6,515 nucleotides of DNA. Origin: Listeria marthii FSL S4-120. GTDB lineage: Bacteria > Bacillota > Bacilli > Lactobacillales > Listeriaceae. The notes beneath the pieces are model-generated. The model was not told the origin of the DNA. It was given only the letters and a program-made list of their open reading frames with translations, and searched no databases. The stretch's first letter is position 1; every line of letters starts with the position of its first letter. Where the stretch lies: contig CM001047.1 in assembly GCA_000183865.1 (NCBI GenBank), positions 1,415,618-1,422,132 on the forward strand, in the 5' to 3' direction. Shown piece after piece: positions 1-5,830 of the stretch. The position numbers and the translations under genes are program-made.

Positions 1-542
1 TTATCGACTGGGAAAACGATTTTCCCCTTGGCCGTTTCGCCAGGCTTAATTTCGGTTGTGTCGAAATTAGATAAAACAGCGTCCCCACCATTCAAATCTA
101 CTTTATTTGCTTCTAATTGTCCTTGATTTGGATACGTTTCAAGTACTTTAGATGCATTGTTGGTGATTTCTAAAGCGATTGTAATGCTACCCTCAACTGA
201 CTTGCTTTCTAATGTTGAGTACGTTTCTTTCTTTTCAACTGTTATCGTGCTGATTTTTTTCTTAATATTATCTGCGGAATCTTCATAGTTTACTTGATAT
301 GTCTTTGTTTCTTCTGGGGTAGTTTGACTTGTTCCTTTAGAAGAATAGTTAAACACATCATTTTGCACTTGTTGATAATGTGAAAAACTAACAATGATAC
401 CAATAATTGAGCCAATCATTAATAACGTCCCTGCGCTTGTTAAAATAGCACCGATTTTCCGTTTGGCTGGGAAAAATAAAATAACGATACCTGCGATAAA
501 AATTAAGAAAGCACATATTCCGGCAATAATCCAAATTTCCAT
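1..542 (-). CDS. Two-TM membrane-anchored protein with DUF4352-like outer domain (3' end missing)
   Basis: The gene starts at an ATG (540-542) and reads open for 180 codons through the left edge, so the C-terminus is missing. An AAGGAG Shine-Dalgarno (551-556) sits 8 bases upstream. Residues 3-24 and 30-53 are hydrophobic membrane segments joined by a short basic turn (Lys27-Arg28-Lys29). By the positive-inside rule the turn is cytoplasmic and the rest is outside. A polar Ser/Thr/Glu-rich linker (about 60-95) leads into a beta-rich region (about 97-180) with the pattern 'ITIALEITNNASK ... IKPGETAKGKIVFPV'. This resembles the immunoglobulin-like DUF4352/telokin-type domains of Firmicute surface proteins. 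That match is from pattern memory, not a search. There is no lipobox and no catalytic motif. The neighbour is a flavin oxidoreductase 53 bases upstream, but a separate promoter is likely. The function is unknown. In L. monocytogenes this position would be lmo1432 (from memory). Confidence 0.8.
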   Translation of the reverse strand, partial: MEIWIIAGICAFLIFIAGIVILFFPAKRKIGAILTSAGTLLMIGSIIGIIVSFSHYQQVQNDVFNYSSKGTSQTTPEETKTYQVNYEDSADNIKKKISTITVEKKETYSTLESKSVEGSITIALEITNNASKVLETYPNQGQLEANKVDLNGGDAVLSNFDTTEIKPGETAKGKIVFPVD

Positions 543-576
543 CTTATTTGCTCCTTTTTATGCGAATTTCTCCCTC

Positions 577-604
577 ACTATAACATATTTCTTCTTTAGT
601 TCAA
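577..604 (-). promoter_or_regulatory. Putative SigA promoter (extended -10) for the membrane protein gene
   Basis: Reading the minus strand, TTGAAC (599-604) and TATAGT (577-582) are 16 bases apart. The -10 is preceded by TGT, giving the extended -10 form TGnTATAGT. The -35 matches the TTGACA consensus at 4 of 6 positions and the -10 matches TATAAT at 5 of 6. The predicted start of transcription is near 570, about 28 bases before the ATG at 542 and upstream of the AAGGAG at 551-556. The -35 overlaps the last codons of the oxidoreductase gene. I see no terminator between the two genes, so read-through from upstream is also possible. Confidence 0.5.
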
Positions 605-1936
605 AGCAGTTAAGTCACTTGCTGGGGATGGATAAGCGAAAATAACAGATTGTAAATCCGCTAAAGTTAAATTTGCTTTCATTAAAAGCGCGATATAATT
701 AATCATATAATCCGCTTCTTCACTAAGGAAATGAGCGCCTTTGATTTGTCCTGTTTTTCGGTCTTCAATAATTTTCGCAAGTGCAATTGGTTCATTGGTT
801 CGTTTGTACGTGTACCAATTTGTTGTGTCATGCTGTTTGATTTGGTATTTTTCTGGGTCTGCTTTAGCCTCTTCTATGCTAATACCAATACTTGCGAGTT
901 TCGGGCTCGTAAAAACAACACTTGGGATTGCTGGATAATTGACTTTTTCGTCGCCTCCTAGGATGTTTTTAGCGACAAATGCGGCTTCGAGACTGACAAC
1001 TGGGGTTAACGGCGCGCCTTTTGTGTCAGCTACATCACCGCACGCATAAATATGAGGATTAGTAGGTATTTGTAGTTTTTCATTAACGACGATGCCTTTT
1101 TTCGTATAATTGATATTTGCTTTTTCTGGTGATAAATGGTCAATATTAGGCTTTCTACCGGTCGCGCCAACGATTAAATCTGTATTTAACGAAAAGCCAT
1201 TTTTACCTTGAAGATGTAGTTTTTCACCATTTTTTTCGATTTTAGTAATATCTGTATCAAAATGGAAATGAACGCCCTCTTCTTTCATGCTGGAAACTAA
1301 TGCAGCGACAAAATCAGGGTCGAATTTCTTCAATGGTGCACTATTGTGATGAATAACATGCACTTCTCGCCCTGTTGCCTGTACAATCGAGGCAAATTCA
1401 AATGATATATAACCACCGCCGATAAAAACGACTGAATCTGGTAGTTTTTCTAGTGATAAGAAATCATCACTTGTTTGGATATATTCTTGTCCTTCCACTT
1501 GGAGCTTGCTTGGCGTAGCACCGGTTGCGATAACAATTTTTTTAGCAGTTAGTATATCATCACCGACTTTTAACGTATTTACATCTTGAAAGCTTGCTGG
1601 GCCAAAGAATGTTTCAATGTCTGCGTTTTGAAAACTTTCTAATCGGCTTTCAGGAACGTCTTCTACAAAGGTTTCTTTAAATGCCATTAAATCTGTCCAG
1701 CTAATCGTTGCGGCTTGCTTAATACCTTTGCCACGCAGTCTGGTAGAAAGCTTTCTTGCTTCAGCTGCCCCAACGAGCACTTTTTTAGGGTCACATCCTC
1801 TGAGGACGCACGTTCCACCCCAACTACGCTCTTCTATAATTGCCACTTTTAATCCTGCTGCCTGTGCTTTAAAAGCGACAGTTGTTCCACTTGCGCCACT
1901 GCCGATTACTACTAGGTCATATGTAAAATTTGCCAT
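596..1936 (-). CDS. FAD/NAD(P)-dependent disulfide oxidoreductase, glutathione reductase-like
   Basis: This is a 446-residue member of the class I pyridine nucleotide-disulfide oxidoreductases, which pass electrons from NAD(P)H through FAD to a Cys pair. Visible motifs are the FAD-binding GSGASG (12-17) with Glu35 ending the second strand, the redox site Cys43-Val-Leu-Arg-Gly-Cys48, an ATG motif (137-139), a nucleotide site GGGYISFE (173-180), ATGRKPN (258-264) and the FAD-contacting CGDVA (299-303). The strand after the nucleotide site ends VIHHN without an acidic residue, which hints at NADPH rather than NADH. The C-terminal dimer domain ends in AYPSPASDL where reductases of this family carry HPTxxEE. 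The acid-base His is therefore Tyr435 and its Glu partner is Ser440, so the true substrate is uncertain. The ATG at 1936 is preferred over a GTG at 1945, because the GTG starts directly behind the AAGGAG Shine-Dalgarno. A SigB-type promoter precedes the gene. It probably corresponds to lmo1433 (from memory). Confidence 0.9.
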   Translation of the reverse strand: MANFTYDLVVIGSGASGTTVAFKAQAAGLKVAIIEERSWGGTCVLRGCDPKKVLVGAAEARKLSTRLRGKGIKQAATISWTDLMAFKETFVEDVPESRLESFQNADIETFFGPASFQDVNTLKVGDDILTAKKIVIATGATPSKLQVEGQEYIQTSDDFLSLEKLPDSVVFIGGGYISFEFASIVQATGREVHVIHHNSAPLKKFDPDFVAALVSSMKEEGVHFHFDTDITKIEKNGEKLHLQGKNGFSLNTDLIVGATGRKPNIDHLSPEKANINYTKKGIVVNEKLQIPTNPHIYACGDVADTKGAPLTPVVSLEAAFVAKNILGGDEKVNYPAIPSVVFTSPKLASIGISIEEAKADPEKYQIKQHDTTNWYTYKRTNEPIALAKIIEDRKTGQIKGAHFLSEEADYMINYIALLMKANLTLADLQSVIFAYPSPASDLTALN

Positions 1937-1944
1937 GTAAATCA

Positions 1945-1950
1945 CTCCTT
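1945..1950 (-). promoter_or_regulatory. Shine-Dalgarno that fixes the oxidoreductase start
   Basis: AAGGAG on the minus strand lies 8 bases before the ATG at 1934-1936, which is ideal spacing. The in-frame GTG at 1943-1945 shares its first base with the last base of this element and has no ribosome site of its own. The three-residue longer form is therefore unlikely. Confidence 0.75.
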
Positions 1951-1960
1951 CCTAGCATGT

Positions 1961-1986
1961 TTTCCCGTCTACTTTCACTTTTAAAC
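1961..1986 (-). promoter_or_regulatory. Putative SigB (general stress) promoter for the oxidoreductase
   Basis: On the minus strand GTTT (1983-1986, in the context GTTTAA) is followed after 16 bases by GGGAAA (1961-1966). This fits the SigB pattern of Bacillus and Listeria (GTTT, 13-17 bases, GGG followed by an A/T-rich triplet). The expected transcript would start near 1954, a few bases before the AAGGAG at 1945-1950, giving a leader of under 20 bases. I see no good TTGACA/TATAAT pair in the same gap. From memory, the L. monocytogenes gene at this position has been reported as SigB-dependent, which agrees with the element seen here. Confidence 0.72.
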
Positions 1987-1987
1987 G

Positions 1988-2020
1988 AAAAAAACTGCCA
2001 CACACGAATGTGTAGCAGTT
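1988..2020 (-). terminator. Rho-independent terminator of the asd-dapG-dapA-rnjB operon
   Basis: On the minus strand AACTGCTACACA (2009-2020) pairs with TGTGTGGCAGTT (1993-2004) through 12 base pairs, one of them a G-T wobble, around a TTCG loop (2005-2008). A run of seven T (1988-1994) follows, two of which belong to the stem. It begins 4 bases after the rnjB TAG (2025-2027). The opposite strand has no T-run after the hairpin, so it should work in one direction only. Confidence 0.93.
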
Positions 2021-2024
2021 AATT

Positions 2025-3692
2025 CTAGACTTCCATAATGATTGGTAAAATCATTGGACGACGTTTTGTTTGTTCGAATAAGTAACGGTTTAATTGATCG
2101 CGAATATCTTGTTTTAGTTTCGCCCATTCAAAGCCAGTTTCTTGTAGATTTTTTTCGACAATTTTTGTAACAACTTTGGAGGATTCTTCAATTAAATGTT
2201 CGGACTCGCGTACATAGATAAAGCCGCGTGAAATAATTTCTGGTCCGGATGTGATTGTTTTTGATTTGCGATTAAGTGTTACCACGATGATGAAAATCCC
2301 GTCTTCTGAAAGCAATTTACGGTCGCGGAGTACGATGTTTCCAACGTCACCGACACCTAACCCATCAATTAAGGTATTTCCAGAGTATACACGGTTTCCA
2401 GCAGTCATTTTATCATTTTTATATTCTAAAATTTCGCCTTTACCTACGATGAATACTTCTGATTTAGCCATACCAACTTCATGTGCTAATTTAGCGTGAC
2501 TGATTAGCATACGATATTCTCCGTGAACAGGCACGAAATATCTTGGTTTTAATAAGTTAATCATCAATTTTAAATCTTCTTGGCTTGCATGTCCAGAGAT
2601 GAAAAGATTATTACTCATTGTTAACACTTTGGCACCAGCTTTATATAGCATGTCCATTGTTTTCGCCATCATTGTTTCCAGTGATGGCGATGGTGTTGTT
2701 GTAATATAAACTGTGTCGCCTGGTTTGATGTTCAGTTGTGGGTGATTTCCTTTTGTCATTAATTGTAGTGACTGGATAGGTTCGCCCAGATTACCTGTTT
2801 CGATAATTGTAATTTCGTCATCGTTATATTTTTTTAGTTCTTTTAATGGCACGATTAAGTCTTCTTCAATAACAATTTTGCCTAAGCTGCCAGCAATTTC
2901 GAAAACGCGTTCTAGTTCTTTACCAACAATCGCGACTTTACGTTTTGTTGCGACAGATGCATCAAGCACTTGTTGCAAGCGGATTAAATTAGATGCCACA
3001 CAAGCGACGATAATTCGACCGTCTGCCATTCGGAAAGCATGTCTAATTTCTTCTTCAATTAAACTATCGCTAGAAGTTGTTCCAGGGTGTTCTGCTTCTG
3101 AACTATCAGAAAGTAATGCTAGTACTCCTCTTTCACCAAATTCTGCAATATGGCTTAAATCAGAAGCATAACCGTCTTTAGCTGATTGATCGAATTTGAA
3201 ATCACCTGTATAAACGATAGAGCCTTCACTTGTTTCAAGTACAATCCCAACAGAATCAGGAATTGTGTGCGTTGTACGGAAAAAGGAAACATCAATTTTA
3301 GCAAATGATAAGGTTGTTTCTTCGTTAACAACATGGAAATTTTTGAAGCGCAGTTTACGGTGCTCTTTGAGTGCAGATTTTGCAAGCGCAATGGTTAATT
3401 CTGTCCCGTAAACTGGCGCTTTGATTTTTTGAAGTAAGTACGGTAATGCACCAATTGCGTCTTCATGACCATGCGTTAAAAGAATGGCTTTCACGCGGTC
3501 TTTATTTTCTTCTAAATATTTAAAATCAGGGATAACGATGTCAATTCCTAGTAATTCATTTTCTGGGAACATTAAGCCCGCATCTAAAATAAAGATATCT
3601 TCGTCTATTTCTACTACATATAAATTTTTGCCACTTTCATCGACACCGCCGAGTGGAATGATTTTTATGTTTTTCGCTTTTTTGATTGTCAA
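2025..3692 (-). CDS. rnjB: Ribonuclease J2
   Basis: RNase J2 is a metallo-beta-lactamase/beta-CASP ribonuclease. In Bacillus it forms a complex with the more active RNase J1 in RNA maturation and decay in the cytoplasm. The protein has 555 residues, the same length as Bacillus J2. Motifs in order are the N-terminal GGVDESGKN (15-23), LDAG (36-39), the metal motif His74-Gly-His76-Glu-Asp78-Ala79, His142 in THTIPDS, Asp164 in TGDFKFD, the beta-CASP segment SDSSEAEHPG (195-204), SGHASQE (366-372) and His390 in PVHGEY. RNase J1 has His at position 79, so one metal ligand is replaced by Ala. This agrees with the weak activity known for J2 paralogues. Translation starts at TTG (3690-3692); the first internal Met is residue 41, too late to keep the fold. 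It lies 19 bases after dapA and is the last gene before the terminator. J2 is favoured over J1 by the degenerate motif and the dap operon context. Confidence 0.95.
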   Translation of the reverse strand: MTIKKAKNIKIIPLGGVDESGKNLYVVEIDEDIFILDAGLMFPENELLGIDIVIPDFKYLEENKDRVKAILLTHGHEDAIGALPYLLQKIKAPVYGTELTIALAKSALKEHRKLRFKNFHVVNEETTLSFAKIDVSFFRTTHTIPDSVGIVLETSEGSIVYTGDFKFDQSAKDGYASDLSHIAEFGERGVLALLSDSSEAEHPGTTSSDSLIEEEIRHAFRMADGRIIVACVASNLIRLQQVLDASVATKRKVAIVGKELERVFEIAGSLGKIVIEEDLIVPLKELKKYNDDEITIIETGNLGEPIQSLQLMTKGNHPQLNIKPGDTVYITTTPSPSLETMMAKTMDMLYKAGAKVLTMSNNLFISGHASQEDLKLMINLLKPRYFVPVHGEYRMLISHAKLAHEVGMAKSEVFIVGKGEILEYKNDKMTAGNRVYSGNTLIDGLGVGDVGNIVLRDRKLLSEDGIFIIVVTLNRKSKTITSGPEIISRGFIYVRESEHLIEESSKVVTKIVEKNLQETGFEWAKLKQDIRDQLNRYLFEQTKRRPMILPIIMEV

Positions 3693-3700
3693 AGCGTAGA

Positions 3701-3708
3701 CCTCCTTT
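3701..3708 (-). promoter_or_regulatory. Strong Shine-Dalgarno in front of the rnjB TTG start
   Basis: AAAGGAGG on the minus strand is an almost full match to the 16S anti-Shine-Dalgarno and stands 8 bases before the TTG at 3690-3692. It lies wholly in the 19-base gap after the dapA stop (3712-3714). It supports the TTG start, since no ATG or GTG fits in the same place. Confidence 0.8.
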
Positions 3709-3711
3709 GAA

Positions 3712-4593
3712 CTATTTAGAAAGTCCTTCTAATATAGCTTGTAATTTCGTTCCTTGTTCAGCATTCAAATCTACAAGTGGTAGTCTCACAGGTCCAACAC
3801 TAATGCCTTGTTGGTTAAGTAAGTATTTTGTTGGTGCTGGGTTTGGTACAGAGAATAGGCCATTCATAAGTGGAAGCAATTCCCGGTGGATACTTGCCGC
3901 TTTTTGAACCTCTCCTCGTTCAAATGCTTGGATCATTTCTTGCATTTCATTTCCTACCACATGGCTCGAAACGGAAATAACACCGTCTCCACCTACAGCA
4001 AGGATTGGTAACGTTAAACTATCGTCACCACTGTATACTTGGAAATCGTCCGAAGTTTCAGCAATGATTTTACTAATATTATCCAAATTACCGCTAGATT
4101 CTTTTACACCAACAATGTTAGGTAATTTTGCTAAACGGATGATTGTTTCTGGTTCGATATTAACGACACTACGACCAGGGATGTTATAAATAACGACTGG
4201 TAAATCAGAAGCTTCCGCAACTGCTGCAAAATGTGCGTATAAACCGTCTTGATTTGGTTTATTATAATATGGTGCAACGATTAAAACAGCGTCAATGCCA
4301 CCGAGTTCAGCCACTTCTTTTGTGAAAGCGATTGTTTCGGCTGTGTTATTGGAGCCAGTTCCGGCGATTAATTTCGCACGCCCGTCATTTGTTTCAATTA
4401 CTTGGCGGAATAATTTTATTTTTTCATCATGGGATAACGTTGGTGATTCGCCTGTTGTTCCAGCGATTACTAAACCGTCTGAGCCATTTGCGATTAAGTG
4501 GTTCACGAGATGATGAATTCTTTTTTTGCATACTTTATCTTTTTCTGGGTGAATTGGTGTCACCATTGCTGTAATTACTTTCCCTAAATCCAT
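3712..4593 (-). CDS. dapA: 4-Hydroxy-tetrahydrodipicolinate synthase
   Basis: DapA condenses pyruvate with aspartate semialdehyde, the first step committed to lysine and meso-diaminopimelate. It is a cytoplasmic TIM-barrel aldolase, usually a tetramer. The 293-residue length is normal. The catalytic set is complete: GTTGES (45-50) with Thr47, Tyr110 in APYYNKP, Tyr136 in IYNIPGR, Arg141 for binding the semialdehyde carboxylate, and the Schiff-base Lys164 in GVKESSGN. A glycine-rich strand GGDGVISVSSHV follows, which is typical of the family. The ATG at 4591-4593 is 9 bases after AAGGAGG (4603-4609). A second ATG (4598-4600) is out of frame and too close to that site. The Shine-Dalgarno overlaps the dapG stop codon, so translation of the two is probably coupled. 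Its substrate comes from Asd, encoded in the same operon. Confidence 0.97.
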   Translation of the reverse strand: MDLGKVITAMVTPIHPEKDKVCKKRIHHLVNHLIANGSDGLVIAGTTGESPTLSHDEKIKLFRQVIETNDGRAKLIAGTGSNNTAETIAFTKEVAELGGIDAVLIVAPYYNKPNQDGLYAHFAAVAEASDLPVVIYNIPGRSVVNIEPETIIRLAKLPNIVGVKESSGNLDNISKIIAETSDDFQVYSGDDSLTLPILAVGGDGVISVSSHVVGNEMQEMIQAFERGEVQKAASIHRELLPLMNGLFSVPNPAPTKYLLNQQGISVGPVRLPLVDLNAEQGTKLQAILEGLSK

Positions 4594-4607
4594 CTTTCAT
4601 TTCCTCC

Positions 4608-5819
4608 TTACTTAATTTCCAAACAAAATACGTCATGAAGGGCATTGACTGCTGAAATTAAGTCCTCTGCTCTTACTAATACCCAAATAGTTGTGTGACT
4701 ATCCGCTGATTGTAAAATTGGGATATTTTTTTCAGATAATGCACCTACGATTCTTGCTGTAACACCAGGAACTCCTGTGATTCCGGCACCGACAATGGAA
4801 ACTTTTGCACAAGCTTCTCGGACAGTTGTTTGTAAGTTTGCTTCTTCTAATAATTGTTTTACTACATGACTTTTTTCTTCTGGGACTGTAAAAATAACAG
4901 ATTGAGTAGAGATGTTAATGAAATCAAGGCTGATTCCAGCGTCTGCTAATATTTTAAAAGCTAGTTGTTGTGCTTTTACTGTCTCTGTTTGTACTGATAT
5001 TTGGGTAAGGTTTGTAACGTGCGCTACGCCTGTTACCATGCGTTCTTTCACATCAAAATGGCCTGAATCATCGGTCAGTGACGTAACGAGTGTTCCCGTA
5101 CTTTCTAAATAAGTAGAGCGAATACGCATTGGTATTTTGGCAGTCATCGCAATTTCAACAGCACGTGGATGAATGACTTTAGCGCCTTGATACGCCATAT
5201 TGCTTACTTCGTTATAACTTACGCGCGGAAGTGAACGAGCATGCTCTACGATACGAGGATCAGCTGTCATCATACCATCAACATCTGTAAAGATATCGAT
5301 GTAGTCTGCTTGTAACGATACGCCGAGCGCTGCAGCGGATGTATCACTTCCACCGCGACCAAGTGTGGAAATATCTCCTTGGTCAGTAATTCCTTGAAAA
5401 CCAGCAACTACTGCGACATCAAGGGATGTTAAAGCATTTTTTAAACGTGTGGTATCCACTTCTGTGATTTTTGCGTTTAAATGATCATCGGATGTGATGA
5501 TACCTGCTTGTCCACCAGAAAATGCTTCTGCTTTAATGTTGGCTTCTTTAAGCATGTTTGTGAAAACAGAGGCAGAAATAGTTTCGCCAACAGAAAGTAA
5601 AGTGTCTTGCTCTCTGGCAGTTAGTTTTGTATTTTTAGCGCCGATAAGTTCTAACAGTGTATCAGTCGCATACGGATCGCCGTACCTTCCAATTGCTGAA
5701 ACAACAACGACGACTTTGTAACCTTCTTTTAAGGCATGTTTGATGTGGTTAAATGCCATCAAACGCGACTTTTCATTTTGGACGGATGTTCCGCCAAATT
5801 TTTGAACAATGATTTTCAT
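4608..5819 (-). CDS. dapG: Aspartate kinase, DapG type (aspartokinase I)
   Basis: Aspartate kinase phosphorylates L-aspartate with ATP, the entry step of the aspartate family pathway. The protein has 403 residues, close to the Bacillus subtilis DapG length. The amino acid kinase domain carries KFGGTSV (7-13), VVVSAIGRYGDPYATD (about 38-53), SVGE (76-79), SGGQAGI (101-107) and TLGRGGSDTSA (152-162). Tandem ACT regulatory domains cover about 265-403, with VGAGITGVPG and LQSADSHTTIWVLV in the second. In Bacillus this isozyme is inhibited by meso-diaminopimelate. The symbol dapG rather than lysC rests on the asd-dapA-rnjB context, and effector specificity cannot be read directly. The ATG (5817-5819) follows GAGGTG (5826-5831) by 6 bases, and that site touches the asd stop codon. 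No homoserine dehydrogenase domain is fused. Confidence 0.95.
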   Translation of the reverse strand: MKIIVQKFGGTSVQNEKSRLMAFNHIKHALKEGYKVVVVVSAIGRYGDPYATDTLLELIGAKNTKLTAREQDTLLSVGETISASVFTNMLKEANIKAEAFSGGQAGIITSDDHLNAKITEVDTTRLKNALTSLDVAVVAGFQGITDQGDISTLGRGGSDTSAAALGVSLQADYIDIFTDVDGMMTADPRIVEHARSLPRVSYNEVSNMAYQGAKVIHPRAVEIAMTAKIPMRIRSTYLESTGTLVTSLTDDSGHFDVKERMVTGVAHVTNLTQISVQTETVKAQQLAFKILADAGISLDFINISTQSVIFTVPEEKSHVVKQLLEEANLQTTVREACAKVSIVGAGITGVPGVTARIVGALSEKNIPILQSADSHTTIWVLVRAEDLISAVNALHDVFCLEIK

Positions 5820-5830
5820 TTCTTACACCT

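Noticed and set aside
394..645. Open frame of 83 codons on the plus strand
   Set aside because: It is antisense to the two membrane segments of the membrane protein gene and to the end of the oxidoreductase, with no convincing ribosome site.
1937..1945. GTG start for the oxidoreductase, adding three residues
   Set aside because: The GTG overlaps the Shine-Dalgarno that serves the ATG at 1936 and has no ribosome site of its own.
3155..3391. Second minus-strand open frame of 78 codons inside rnjB
   Set aside because: It is a shifted frame within a fully supported gene with no motif of its own.
4598..4600. ATG between dapG and dapA
   Set aside because: It is out of frame with dapA and only two bases from the Shine-Dalgarno; the ATG at 4591-4593 has proper spacing and the right frame.
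4608..5040. Internal start in dapG giving a separate ACT-domain subunit, as known for lysC-type aspartokinases
   Set aside because: The Met codon at 5038-5040 lies near the domain border, but the bases before it (GAAAGAACGC) are not a convincing Shine-Dalgarno.
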